DNA from: CAIYRG01 sp964494505
GTDB lineage: Bacteria; Pseudomonadota; Alphaproteobacteria; Micropepsales; Micropepsaceae
DNA length: 64,000 bases
Direction of reading: 5' to 3'
Assembly (NCBI GenBank): GCA_964494505.1
Contig: CAZBRO010000003.1
Span: forward strand, 186,001-250,000
Positions 25,903 to 34,937 of this stretch are shown piece after piece (position 1 is the stretch's first letter; every line of letters starts with the position of its first letter). The notes under the pieces are model-generated. The model had not been told where the DNA came from, did no database searches, and saw only the letters and a list, made by a program, of their open reading frames with translations. Position numbers and translations under genes: made by a program.

Positions 25903-27372
25903 TCAACTCCCCAGCAGCCAGCCGAATTTTTCGCGGGCGCGCCGCATGGTCTCCGCCGACGGCGTATTCGACGGCGGGAATTTGTCCCGCCAATGATAGG
26001 GCTTGCACGCGTTGATGATGGCGACCGAATGGGTCATGTCGCCTTTGGCGCGCCGGTCGGGCGGCAGCGCCGCATCGGCCGGCGAATCCCATGTCCCGCG
26101 CAGGAACTGGATCGACTCGGCCGGATCGGTCCGCATGATCATCGCCCACAACAAATGTTCGAGGCTGGTCACGTCCACGTCCTCATCCACCACCACGATA
26201 TATTTCGAGGCATAGGCCGAACCCCCGCATTGCGCCGCGATGGTTCCCGCCTGCACCGCGTGGCCGGGATAACGCTGCCTGATCGATACGCCGTGGAACG
26301 AACGCGCCGCCCCCACTTCGTGGCACCACACCTGCTCGACGCCCGGCACGCCCGCCCGAATCATGTTCTCCTTGATGACGCCTGAGCGCATCACCGCCCG
26401 ATAGCGCGCCATCTCGTCGGGCCCCGCGCCCATCGGCGGCACGCCCAGGAGAATCGGGTCGTTGCGGTGATAGATCGCGTGCACGTCGAGCACGGGCCAT
26501 TCCTTGGCGCCGCCGGCATAATGGCCGGTCCACTCGCCGAACGGCCCTTCGATGTGCGTCTTGTCCGGCTGCACATAGCCTTCCAGCACGATCTCGGCCG
26601 CGGCGGGGAAGGGCAGACCCGTTACGCGGCCCTTGACCATCTTGACCGCGCGCCCGCGCAAGCCGCCGACCACATCGAGCTCGAACGTGCCGTAAGGCAC
26701 CTCCAGCCCGCCGTAGAAAAACGACAGCGGATCGCCCCCCAACACCATCGCCACCGGCATCGGCCGCCCGGCCGCGCGGTATTTCTCGAAATGCTGCGCC
26801 CCGTGATGGCCCGCCGCCATCACCAGCCCCACCGATTTCGCGTCATGCACCTGCGCGCGGTAGGCGCCCGCGTTCAGCCAGCCTTCTTCCGGATCGCGCG
26901 TGATGGAGAACGTGCCGGTGCCGATGTATCGGCCGCCGTCCTTTTCGTGCCAGACGGGCGCGGGGAATTTCGTCACGTCTACGGCTTCCCCCGTGAGCAC
27001 GTTTTCGAGCACCGGGCCGTCGTCCACGATCTCGTGCGGCACGAGTTTGGGATCGGAGAGATAGGCCTCGCGATAGGCATCGCTGAGCGCCCATTTGGTC
27101 AGATGATCCGGGAAGCCCAGCGTCATGTTCCGCCGTGTGCCCGCGAACATGTTCAGCAGCAGCCGGAACCCTTTCGCGCAGCCCGGCACTTCGTCGAACA
27201 CCACGCACGGCCCGTTCTCGGCCCGCAGAATCGCTTCGGCTGCGAGCCCGATGTCCTCTTGCCAGGAGGCGCCTTTGACCTCGCGCACCTCGCCAAGCCG
27301 CTTCGCCAATGCAAGCCATTCCCGCAAATCGTCATAGGCGATATGGCCGGCGAAATTATTTCGTTCCGTCAT
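25903..27372 (-). CDS. UbiD family decarboxylase
   Basis: A 489-residue prenylated-FMN-dependent decarboxylase. Family landmarks are DLREWLALAKRLGEVREVKG at the start, the central substrate/metal region YIGTGTFSITRDPEEGWLNAGAYRAQVHD, GDPLSFFYGGLEVPYGTFELDVVGGLRG and the catalytic glutamate region EGPFGEWTGHYAGG. UbiD enzymes reversibly (de)carboxylate aromatic or alpha,beta-unsaturated acids. The UbiX prenyltransferase needed for the cofactor is not in this window. The start at 27372 is chosen by alignment to the family; a longer frame to 27495 adds Gly/Pro-rich sequence foreign to it. It diverges from the exported unknown gene at 27498. Confidence 0.88.
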   Translation of the reverse strand: MTERNNFAGHIAYDDLREWLALAKRLGEVREVKGASWQEDIGLAAEAILRAENGPCVVFDEVPGCAKGFRLLLNMFAGTRRNMTLGFPDHLTKWALSDAYREAYLSDPKLVPHEIVDDGPVLENVLTGEAVDVTKFPAPVWHEKDGGRYIGTGTFSITRDPEEGWLNAGAYRAQVHDAKSVGLVMAAGHHGAQHFEKYRAAGRPMPVAMVLGGDPLSFFYGGLEVPYGTFELDVVGGLRGRAVKMVKGRVTGLPFPAAAEIVLEGYVQPDKTHIEGPFGEWTGHYAGGAKEWPVLDVHAIYHRNDPILLGVPPMGAGPDEMARYRAVMRSGVIKENMIRAGVPGVEQVWCHEVGAARSFHGVSIRQRYPGHAVQAGTIAAQCGGSAYASKYIVVVDEDVDVTSLEHLLWAMIMRTDPAESIQFLRGTWDSPADAALPPDRRAKGDMTHSVAIINACKPYHWRDKFPPSNTPSAETMRRAREKFGWLLGS

Positions 27373-27497
27373 GGCGAACCCGCGTGCCTGCGGGCCGCAA
27401 TGTCGCATGGCGGGCACGCGCTCACCAAGGCCTCCCGGTTTTCCTGTGCCGCCCGGACCCGGTATACTCACCCCAACCGAACCCAAGGGCCCCATCG

Positions 27498-28337
27498 ATG
27501 CCCAAAACCATTGCCGCTGTTTCCCTCGTCGCGAGCGCGCTTGCTTTGTCCGTCACGGCGGGTCCGCTGCTTGCCGCCGCGAACGGCGGAGCCGGCGAGA
27601 CCGCGCCGGAATTCTCCGGCGTGTGGGTGCGCACAGGCGAGCCCATGTTCGAGCCCATCCCAGGCAGCACCGACGGCAAACCCATCGCGCGCCTCGAAGT
27701 GAACAGCAAGGACGCCGAGGAAATCATGGCCGGGAATTGGGACAATCCCATCCTGCAGCCCTGGGCCCGCGACATCGTCAAGAAGAACGCCGATTCCGAG
27801 ATCGCGCTGAAGCACGTCTATCAGGCCGACGATTCCTGCTGGCCGGTCACCGTGCCCGCCATCCTCAACATGCGCGAGGCGGTGCAATTCCTGCAAGGAA
27901 AGGACCGCATCACCATCCTCTATCAGCGCGACCACCAAATCCGGCGCGTCTGGCTGAACCAGAAGCATTCGGCCAACGTGCAACCCTCCTGGTACGGAGA
28001 ATCCATTGGCCATTTCGAAGGCGACACGCTGGTGATCGACACGGTCGGGATCAAGCCGCACGCGATGTCGTTCGTCGATCCCTTCGGTACGCCGCATACC
28101 GACAAGCTTCATGTCGTGGAACGCTATCGCATGGTCACGGACCAGCGCGGCAAGGGGCTGGAGGCGACCATCCGCGTCGAGGACTCCGGCACGTTCACGC
28201 AACCCTGGTCGGGGCGGCTGGTCTACCGGCCGAACCGGGTGCAGAACCTCGAAGAAGTGATCTGCGAAGAAAACAATGTCAGCTTCGACGGGAAGCCCTT
28301 CGGCCCCCTGCCGGAGGAAAAAGCCCCGCAGTTCTGA
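27498..28337 (+). CDS. Exported protein of unknown family, paralogue of the product at 9760
   Basis: A 279-residue protein with a Sec signal (MPKTIAAVSLVASALALSVTAGPLLAA). It shares with the protein at 9760-10668 a core of WYGESIGHFEGDTLVIDT, TPHTDKLHVVERYRM and CEENN near the end, plus a middle section (CWPVTVPAILNMREAVQFLQGKDRITILYQRDHQIRRVWLN) that aligns with CWPGGVPGQLLVPTTVYFIQ...RDQLVRHVWLN. The presence of two diverged copies in one window implies a family that is expanded in this genome. No catalytic motif is evident. It diverges from ubiD and a 106-bp repeat follows. Confidence 0.75.
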   Translation: MPKTIAAVSLVASALALSVTAGPLLAAANGGAGETAPEFSGVWVRTGEPMFEPIPGSTDGKPIARLEVNSKDAEEIMAGNWDNPILQPWARDIVKKNADSEIALKHVYQADDSCWPVTVPAILNMREAVQFLQGKDRITILYQRDHQIRRVWLNQKHSANVQPSWYGESIGHFEGDTLVIDTVGIKPHAMSFVDPFGTPHTDKLHVVERYRMVTDQRGKGLEATIRVEDSGTFTQPWSGRLVYRPNRVQNLEEVICEENNVSFDGKPFGPLPEEKAPQF

Positions 28338-28351
28338 GCGACCTCCAGTTG

Positions 28352-28457
28352 TGTCATCCCGGGCGAGTGCGCCAGCGCGAGACCCGGGACCCACTCCGAC
28401 GATTACGCCGCGGCTCCCGGCTCGCGCGCTGTTTCGCAGCGCTTGGCCGGGATGACA
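28352..28457 (+). repeat. 106-bp palindromic element, family B, copy 1
   Basis: The element starts TGTCATCCCGG (28352-28362) and ends with its exact complement CCGGGATGACA (28447-28457), an 11-bp perfect inverted repeat. Inside it shares CCGGGACCCAC and CGCTTGGCCGGGAT with the copy at 44038-44143, which has the same length of 106 bases. It sits between two plus-strand genes. No open frame or transposase is present. Confidence 0.75.
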
Positions 28458-28508
28458 GCCGGCTGAACCAGCCGCTATAGTCCCGCCAACAAAACTGGGG
28501 AGGGGCCC

Positions 28509-30296
28509 ATGGCCACGAAAGACAGAATCAGCCGCCGCGATTTGATCAAGACCGGCGCAGCAGGAGCGGCTGCCGCCGCAGCATCGACCGTCGCCGCAAT
28601 TCCAGCCGAAGCGCAGGCGCAAACCGCGCCCACACGCTGGGATCGCGAAGCCGACGTCGTCGTCATCGGCGCCGGCGCCACCGGCATGCCGGCCGCCATC
28701 GTCGCGCGGGAATCGGGTTCCTCGGTGCTTCTCGTCGAGGCCGAACCCGACATCGGCGGTCATGCCATCTGCTCGGGCGCCAACATCCCCTTGGGCGGCG
28801 GCACCTCGATCCAGAAGAAGTCCGGCATCAATGACAGCCCCGACCTCGTGTTCCGCGACCTCACCGACTGGTCGCTCACCGAAAACAACGGCTATGCCGA
28901 TTACCGCTTCAACGACCGCGAGATCATCCGCGCCTTCGCCGACAATTGCGCCCAGACCTTCGAGTTCCTGGTTCAGCACGGCGTCACCTTCGTCAACGAC
29001 AAGCCCGACGGGCGTGCAGGCTCGGCGCACGGCAATTCGGTGCCGCGCCAGATGCACGTCTGGGCCGGCGACTGGCCGCAGGTGCAGACCGGCCAGCCCA
29101 CGCCCATGGAAGTTCGCGCCACGACTTCGAACGGCAACGGCCTGATGCGGCCCTTGGAAGCCGCCGCGAAGAAAGCCGGTGTCGAAATTCTGCTCCAGCA
29201 CAAGATGACCGCCATCTATCGCGAGCAGCCGCGGTCGGGACGGGTTGTCGGCATCGCCGTCACCAACAACGGCCGTACCCTGAACATCCGTGCCCGGAAG
29301 GCCGTGGTCATCGGCACCGGCGGCTCGTCGACCAACGTCAATTTCCGCCGCATGTTCGATCCGCGTCTGACCGAGGAATATTGCGGCATCGCCGGGATGC
29401 CGTGGTCGGAGCAGAACGGGAGCGGCGAGTTGGCCTCCATGGCCGTCGGCGCCTCACTGTGGGGGACGGCCAATTACGCGCTCGAAATCGGCGACAACAT
29501 CACCAAGCCGGGCAAGATCGGCTGCCAATATGGCTACGTGAATCTCACCTGGATGCCGGGAAGCCGTGTGTTCGACAAGGCGGGCGCCTCGGGCCTGCGC
29601 GTCGGCGATTGGCAGAACGTGATCTGCGTGAACATGCTGGGCCAGCGTTTCTATGACGAAACGGGGAGCCAATATCCCGGCAACCGCTACAACACCGTCA
29701 GCCCCTATTTCCCGGACAGCGTCAAGAACGTGAAGAACGTGAAGTACAATCCGCCCAACTGGATTCCGGCGGCGATGGCCGGCATCGGCGACGGCAAGAA
29801 CGGCGGCGGCCCGATCTGGGCGATCTTCGATGCCGATGCGGCGGCGCGCGAGAAATGGACGACCGCCTATCCCTGGGTGGACACCAAGAACGGCTTCTTC
29901 TTCAGCGCGGATTCGCTAGGCGCTCTCGCTTCCAAGATTCAGATGAAATATCAGCGCGTGGCAATGCCGCCCGCCAACCTGCAAGCCACCGTCGCGCGCT
30001 ACAATTCGTTCGTGGATTCCGGAACCGACGAGGATTTCGGGAAGGCGAAGCCGATGTACAAAATCGCCAAGGGGCCGTTCTACGCGGCCTGGGCGACGCC
30101 GGTGATCCATGACACGCGCGCAGGCCTTCGCATCAATGCGAAATGCCAGGTGGTGGACATGAACGGCGAAGTGATCCCGAGCCTTTATTGCGGCGGCGAA
30201 TCGGCGGGCGGTTTCTCCATGCACGGCCTCGCGCGGTGTCTGTGCCAGGGCTACATCGCCGGCCACGCGGCGCATGCGGAAAAGGCCAGCGCGTAA
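28509..30296 (+). CDS. Tat-exported FAD-dependent oxidoreductase, fumarate reductase/3-ketosteroid dehydrogenase-like
   Basis: A 595-residue flavoprotein. SRRDLIKTGAAGAAAAAAST (about 8-27) is a Tat signal, with the FAD-binding fingerprint VVVIGAGATGMPAAIVARESG following near residue 50 and GGHAICSGANIPLGGGT as the flavin-contacting loop. The C-terminal FAD region reads GLRINAKCQVVDMNGEVIPSLYCGGESAGGFSMHGLARCL. The fold is that of fumarate reductase flavoprotein/KstD; such exported enzymes reduce or dehydrogenate C=C or C-C bonds in the periplasm. A haem or quinone partner is not adjacent. Substrate is open. Confidence 0.85.
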   Translation: MATKDRISRRDLIKTGAAGAAAAAASTVAAIPAEAQAQTAPTRWDREADVVVIGAGATGMPAAIVARESGSSVLLVEAEPDIGGHAICSGANIPLGGGTSIQKKSGINDSPDLVFRDLTDWSLTENNGYADYRFNDREIIRAFADNCAQTFEFLVQHGVTFVNDKPDGRAGSAHGNSVPRQMHVWAGDWPQVQTGQPTPMEVRATTSNGNGLMRPLEAAAKKAGVEILLQHKMTAIYREQPRSGRVVGIAVTNNGRTLNIRARKAVVIGTGGSSTNVNFRRMFDPRLTEEYCGIAGMPWSEQNGSGELASMAVGASLWGTANYALEIGDNITKPGKIGCQYGYVNLTWMPGSRVFDKAGASGLRVGDWQNVICVNMLGQRFYDETGSQYPGNRYNTVSPYFPDSVKNVKNVKYNPPNWIPAAMAGIGDGKNGGGPIWAIFDADAAAREKWTTAYPWVDTKNGFFFSADSLGALASKIQMKYQRVAMPPANLQATVARYNSFVDSGTDEDFGKAKPMYKIAKGPFYAAWATPVIHDTRAGLRINAKCQVVDMNGEVIPSLYCGGESAGGFSMHGLARCLCQGYIAGHAAHAEKASA

Positions 30297-30304
30297 ACCG
30301 ATGG

Positions 30305-30330
30305 CGATCCTCCCCCGTTGTTGTGGGGGA
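30305..30330 (+). repeat. Short GC-rich hairpin resembling family A
   Basis: CCTCCCCC and GGGGGAGG flank a short G/T-rich loop (CGTTGTTGT), 10 bases past the flavoprotein stop and between convergent genes. It matches the outer hairpin of family A without the inner CCGC-NAA-GCGG part, and may act as a bidirectional terminator. Confidence 0.5.
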
Positions 30331-30341
30331 GGAATCTCCCG

Positions 30342-31562
30342 TTATGTCCAGACTTTTCGATCTGGCGAAACGCGGCGGCCGGTCCCCGTGATCTTTCGCG
30401 TGTCGATCGCGAGCGATACCGCAATGGCGACGGCAAGAAACAGCGCCATCATCAGGCTCGCGCCCGTCTCCCAGCCGAAGATGTCCACCAATTTCGCTAT
30501 GACATAACCGGACACGGCGGCGGGCAGGGTGGATGCTGCGTAGTAATAACCCGACGCGCGTGCGATCAGGGCGTTCTTCACGCTGCGCTGGGCGAGCGAA
30601 TAGCCGTTGATATAGGCAAAGCCTCCAGCCACGCCTTCGGCCAGCGACAGCGCCTCGTGCTCGAACGAGGTTTCCGCGAAATCGAAAATGAGCAAGCCCG
30701 CAGCCGCCATCACGGCGAGACAGACGATCTGGAAGGTCTTCTGATTCGTCCGGTCTGCGATGGCCCCGGCAATCGGCGAGAAGAACGGCCCCAACCCGAA
30801 CAGGCTGAGCGCTGCCGCCGCGGCGGCAAGCGGAAAATGCCGCTCCGTGGTGAGGAAGCTCGTGTACAGGCCGAGAAACGCGAAGAACGGAAACGAGCGC
30901 AGCGTCACGCCGAGCAGCACGCAGCAGAAATTCACGTTCCACAATCCATCGGGAATGTGCGCATCGCTCGCCGCTTTGGCGCCCGCCGCTTCACGCTGTT
31001 CGGTGAAGCCGCGCGAGACGAACATCACCGCGGCGGCGCCCAAAAGGCCCACCGCGCCGAAGGCATAGAACGGCACGCGCCAATCGCCGGTGCCGGCGAG
31101 AAGCCCCGCGCCCAATCTTGGCCCTATGAACTGGCCGAAGCCGAGCGCGCATTGAATGAGGCCGATCGCGAACGAACGCGTGCCCGGATAGAACGCGCAC
31201 ACCGCGATCACCAGGGCAACGTTCTGCACGCCTTCGCCGATGCCGGTCAGCGTCCGGTAAAACGCCATGTCGAAAAAGCCGAACGCAGCTGCGGTCAGCA
31301 TCGTGAACGCCGAATAGACCGCTATCCCGATGATCATGGAGCTTTTGCGCGACAGCCGGTCCAGCAGATAACCGGTGGCGACACCCCCGATGCCGAGCCC
31401 GAGCAGATAGATCGTCGCGAGAAAACCGCCTTGCGCCAGCGTGAATCCGTATTCGGCATCCAGCGGGCGCAGCACAACGGGGAAGATCATCCGGTCGGCG
31501 GCGTTCACGATGTAGGTCGCCGCGCAAATCGCGAAGAAAGCTGCGCCCGCCGCGCCGCTCAC
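30342..31562 (-). CDS. MFS transporter
   Basis: A 406-residue, twelve-helix major facilitator. ATGYLLDRLSRKSSMIIG is MFS motif A after helix 2 and FSPIAGAIADRTNQKTFQIV is its second-half counterpart. The start is a GTG at 31562; a stop lies 13 codons upstream in frame and no other start codon intervenes, so the protein begins close to its first helix. No strong ribosome-binding site is visible. The gene is followed by the convergent flavoprotein gene and lies downstream of the 2-oxoacid dehydrogenase E2 gene on the same strand (76-base gap). Substrate unknown. Confidence 0.8.
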   Translation of the reverse strand: MSGAAGAAFFAICAATYIVNAADRMIFPVVLRPLDAEYGFTLAQGGFLATIYLLGLGIGGVATGYLLDRLSRKSSMIIGIAVYSAFTMLTAAAFGFFDMAFYRTLTGIGEGVQNVALVIAVCAFYPGTRSFAIGLIQCALGFGQFIGPRLGAGLLAGTGDWRVPFYAFGAVGLLGAAAVMFVSRGFTEQREAAGAKAASDAHIPDGLWNVNFCCVLLGVTLRSFPFFAFLGLYTSFLTTERHFPLAAAAAALSLFGLGPFFSPIAGAIADRTNQKTFQIVCLAVMAAAGLLIFDFAETSFEHEALSLAEGVAGGFAYINGYSLAQRSVKNALIARASGYYYAASTLPAAVSGYVIAKLVDIFGWETGASLMMALFLAVAIAVSLAIDTRKITGTGRRVSPDRKVWT

Positions 31563-31638
31563 GCGCGCGTGCGTTTCTTTCGTTGCGCTGTTCGATTCCG
31601 TTCTCAGGCGGTCCTCCCCCTCCGCCGGTCAAGCAGCG

Positions 31639-32751
31639 CTACCCGGCCTTCTCCAGAGACAGGACCATCGCCTTGATGAAGTTCGCGGCCTCGATGCCGG
31701 TTACCACGCGATGATCGAAGGTGAGCGATAGCGGCAGCGTGCGGCGCACCGCGGCTTGGCCGTCTTTGGCCACGACGCGAGGCTTGATGGTGCCCGCGCC
31801 AACGATGGCCACCTGCGGCGGCACCACGACGAGATTGGCGAACCGTCCTGCACCCGATACGCCGAAATTCGACAGCGTGATCGTGGCGCCGCGCATTTCC
31901 TCCAGCGGAATCTGCCGCGCCTGTACCGCAGCTTTCAGATTGTTCAGCCCGTGGCGCAAATCCGCATCGTCGCGCGCGGCAACATTGCGCATCACCGCCA
32001 CGAATAGTCCGTCATCGGTGTTGATCGCCATGCCGACGTCGATTTTCTTTATCACCCGCACTGTCTTGTCCGCGCCATTGTACCAGGCGTTCAGCATCGG
32101 CGAGGCGGCACAGCCCGCGACGATGGCCCGGATCAGCGCGACCGTTATGTCGCCCGACCCGACCCATTCCTCGACATCGGCTTCGTCGTAGACCGAGGCC
32201 GGTACGATCTCTGCGTGGCTTTGCTCCATCTTCTGGGCCATGGCGCGGCGGACGCCATGCAACGGCTCGCCCGGCCCCGCATTGGAGATGGCGCTGGCAT
32301 AGCGCTGCACGTCGTCGGCGGTGATAGCGCTGTTGGGTCCGCTCGGCTCGACGCCCGAAAGCTCCACGCCGAGCTTGCGGGCAAGCGCGCGCACCGCCGG
32401 CATCGCGCGCACTTGCGCAGACGCCACGGCCGCGCGTTCGGGCCCGGCGGCGCCGGGCGCGGGCTTGTCTTCCGCTGGTACAGAGCCGACCACGGTGCCC
32501 CGATCCTCATGCGCGGTGGCATCGTCGAAATCGATCAGCGGGCTGTGGATTTTCACGATGTCGCCGGCCGCGGCGTGCAATTTCACTACGGTACCGCGGT
32601 AGGGCGATGGCACTTCCACGACCGCCTTGTCGGTTTCCACCGACACGATGGGCTGATCGACCACCACATGATCGCCGGGCGACACGTGCCAGGTGACGAT
32701 TTCGGCTTCGCTCAGCCCCTCGCCCAGATCAGGCAGGTTGAAGCTTCTCAT
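31639..32751 (-). CDS. 2-oxoacid dehydrogenase complex E2 (dihydrolipoyl acyltransferase)
   Basis: A 370-residue E2 with one lipoyl domain (Lys42 in VETDKAVVEV is the lipoylation site), a peripheral subunit-binding domain (about 125-160; VRALARKLGVELSGVEPSGPNSAITADDVQRYA) and the acyltransferase core. The catalytic motif reads DHRVVTG (His347, Thr351) where most E2 proteins have DHRxxDG. The catalytic His is kept; the Asp-to-Thr change is also seen in some other bacterial E2 proteins as far as I recall. It overlaps the E1beta gene by four bases. Context with leucine degradation genes favours the branched-chain 2-oxoacid complex over pyruvate dehydrogenase. No E3 gene is present in the window. 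Confidence 0.88.
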   Translation of the reverse strand: MRSFNLPDLGEGLSEAEIVTWHVSPGDHVVVDQPIVSVETDKAVVEVPSPYRGTVVKLHAAAGDIVKIHSPLIDFDDATAHEDRGTVVGSVPAEDKPAPGAAGPERAAVASAQVRAMPAVRALARKLGVELSGVEPSGPNSAITADDVQRYASAISNAGPGEPLHGVRRAMAQKMEQSHAEIVPASVYDEADVEEWVGSGDITVALIRAIVAGCAASPMLNAWYNGADKTVRVIKKIDVGMAINTDDGLFVAVMRNVAARDDADLRHGLNNLKAAVQARQIPLEEMRGATITLSNFGVSGAGRFANLVVVPPQVAIVGAGTIKPRVVAKDGQAAVRRTLPLSLTFDHRVVTGIEAANFIKAMVLSLEKAG

Positions 32752-33728
32752 TGGTAGTTCACGGCGCGGTGCGCCGCCTCCAAGATGTCCTTCTCGCTCG
32801 GCATGTAGGCCTTTTCCAGACGCAGCAGCGGCACCACCGCGTCAGGCGCGGTGACCCGCTCGACGGGAGCCTGCAGCGACAGCAGCCCGTGCTCGGCGAT
32901 GCGCGCGGCGATTTCTGCACCCATGCCGGCGTTGTAGGGGGCCTCGTGCACGATGACGAGCCGGCCGGTCTTTTCAACCGACGCGAGAATGGTGTCGAAA
33001 TCGAGCGGGCTGATCGTCGCCACGTCGATCACTTCGGCCGCTATACCTTCTGCCGCTAGCGTATCGGCGGCGGCCAGCGTCTCTTTCACTGAGGCGCCCC
33101 AGGTGACGAGCGTGACATCGCTTCCCTCGCGCAGGATGAAACACACATCGAGCGGCAGACTGTGGCCGTTGTCATCCACCTCTTCCTTGCTCGCGCGGTA
33201 AAGGCGGGTGGGCTCGAAGAACATCACCGGATCGGGATCGGCAATCGCCGACAGCAAGAGGCCATAGGCGCGGGCGGGCGATGACGGGATCACCACGCGG
33301 ATGCCGGGAATATGCGCGAACAGAGTCTCGGTGCTTTCCGAATGATGCTCCGGTGCATGGATGCCGGCCCCCATCGGCGCGCGAAAGACGAGCGGACACG
33401 ACAACCGCCCCCGCGTGCGGTTGCGCAGGCGGCCCGCATGATTGATTACCTGATCGAGCGCGGGATAAATGAATCCCATGAACTGAAATTCGGTGACGGG
33501 CCGCAACCCTTGCGCCGCCATGCCGATGGACATGCCGGCGAGCACCGTTTCAGCGAGCGGCGTGTCGAGCACGCGGGTTGCGCCGAACCGCGCCATCAAT
33601 CCGTCGGTTGCGCGGAACACACCGCCGTTCACGCCCACATCTTCGCCCAGCACGACCACGCGCTCGTCGTCCGCCATGGCGCGGGCGAGCGCCATGGTGA
33701 TTGCCCCGACCATGGTGATCTCGGCCAT
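32748..33728 (-). CDS. 2-oxoacid dehydrogenase E1 beta subunit
   Basis: A 326-residue E1beta: GAITMALARAMADDERVVVLGEDVGVNGGVFRATDGL at the start, the conserved YPALDQVINHAGRLRNRTRG and the C-terminal transketolase domain (GRLVIVHEAPYNAGMGAEIAARIAEHG). It combines with the E1alpha product encoded three bases upstream to decarboxylate a 2-oxoacid with thiamine diphosphate and acylate the lipoyl group of E2. Gene order E1alpha-E1beta-E2, with tight spacing, is that of a bkd/pdh operon. Confidence 0.9.
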   Translation of the reverse strand: MAEITMVGAITMALARAMADDERVVVLGEDVGVNGGVFRATDGLMARFGATRVLDTPLAETVLAGMSIGMAAQGLRPVTEFQFMGFIYPALDQVINHAGRLRNRTRGRLSCPLVFRAPMGAGIHAPEHHSESTETLFAHIPGIRVVIPSSPARAYGLLLSAIADPDPVMFFEPTRLYRASKEEVDDNGHSLPLDVCFILREGSDVTLVTWGASVKETLAAADTLAAEGIAAEVIDVATISPLDFDTILASVEKTGRLVIVHEAPYNAGMGAEIAARIAEHGLLSLQAPVERVTAPDAVVPLLRLEKAYMPSEKDILEAAHRAVNYQ

Positions 33729-33731
33729 GGC

Positions 33732-34850
33732 CTAGCGCCTCTCATATCGCTTGCGCTGCCATTCCAGCGAATGGGGCAGCTTTTCGAACAGATGATCGAA
33801 CACCTCGGACGGAAGCGGCGGAGGAATCGCGAGATATTCGGCAACCGCCGCGTCAACTTTTTCGCGCGACTCCTGTATCAGCTTTTCCTCGTCCGATTTG
33901 GTCCACCAATGCTGGTTCGCCAGATATGTGCGGAGCCGAGCCAGCGGATCGAGCTTCCATGCCGCGCTCACCAATTCTTCGCGGCGATAGCGCGAGGCAT
34001 CGTCGGCGGTCGTATGGTCGCCCATGCGATAGGTGATCGCTTCCACGACCGTCGCGCCGTCGCCGGCGCGCGCCCGCGCGAGCGCCTCATCCATCACCGC
34101 CCGCACCGCGATGATGTCGTTGCCGTCCACCTGGATTCCGGGAACGCCGCCCGCAATCCCCTTTTGCGCCAGCGTCTCGCATGCGGTCTGCTTTTCGCGG
34201 GGCATGGATATGGCCCAGAAATTGTCGATGACCAGGAACACCACGGGGAGCTTCCACACGCCCGCCAGATTCACCGCTTCGTAGAAATCGCCTTTCGATG
34301 TCGCGCCGTCGCCCAGCGCGCACACGGCCACGCGCGGCTGGTTCCTGATCTTGAACGCGGTTGCCACGCCCGCCGCGTGCGGGGCGTGGCCTGCGATCGT
34401 GACTGCGACGGGGAAATCCTCGCGCGGAACCGCATAGTCGCTTCCCCGCTCGTCGCCGCCCCAGAACTGCAACAGCTCGGTCAACGTCACGCCGCGCCAG
34501 ATTTGCGCGGCCTGTTCCCGATAGGTGATGAACATCACGTCTTCGGGGCGCATCGCGCTCGCATAACCGATGCCGGTGGCTTCCTGACCCGCGCAGGACG
34601 GATAGGTGCCGAGCTGGCCCGTGCGCTGCAGCGCAATCGCCTTGGCATCGAAGATGCGCGTCAGCGTCATGGCGCGGTAGAGCGCGATCATCGTGTCGCG
34701 GTTGCGCGCAAACGGCGGCGGTTCACCGACGAGCGCCCCTGTCGCATCCAGATAGCGCCGGTGCCGGATCTGGAATTCCGCCACGATGCGTTCGACTTTG
34801 TCTTCCGAACCGGCCGCGCGCAGGTCCTTGCCGCTCGATAATGCCGTCAT
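33732..34850 (-). CDS. 2-oxoacid dehydrogenase E1 alpha subunit
   Basis: A 372-residue E1alpha. The thiamine diphosphate motif starts GDGATSKGDFYEAVNLAGVW and ends DNFWAIS; the phosphorylation-loop region YRMGDHTTADDASRYR matches the branched-chain and acetoin/pyruvate E1alpha group. The start is the ATG at 34850 with only a weak AGAG upstream. It is the first gene of the E1alpha-E1beta-E2 set and lies 87 bases downstream of the HMG-CoA lyase gene, all on the minus strand. Branched-chain 2-oxoacids are the most likely substrates given the neighbours; pyruvate cannot be excluded. Confidence 0.88.
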   Translation of the reverse strand: MTALSSGKDLRAAGSEDKVERIVAEFQIRHRRYLDATGALVGEPPPFARNRDTMIALYRAMTLTRIFDAKAIALQRTGQLGTYPSCAGQEATGIGYASAMRPEDVMFITYREQAAQIWRGVTLTELLQFWGGDERGSDYAVPREDFPVAVTIAGHAPHAAGVATAFKIRNQPRVAVCALGDGATSKGDFYEAVNLAGVWKLPVVFLVIDNFWAISMPREKQTACETLAQKGIAGGVPGIQVDGNDIIAVRAVMDEALARARAGDGATVVEAITYRMGDHTTADDASRYRREELVSAAWKLDPLARLRTYLANQHWWTKSDEEKLIQESREKVDAAVAEYLAIPPPLPSEVFDHLFEKLPHSLEWQRKRYERR

Positions 34851-34937
34851 GGGGTTCTCTGAAAGGGGATGCTTAGAGATGATCCGAAGAAGAAACTTTG
34901 TGCCATGCTTAGGGTTCCGCCACCATCCGAAAACAGT

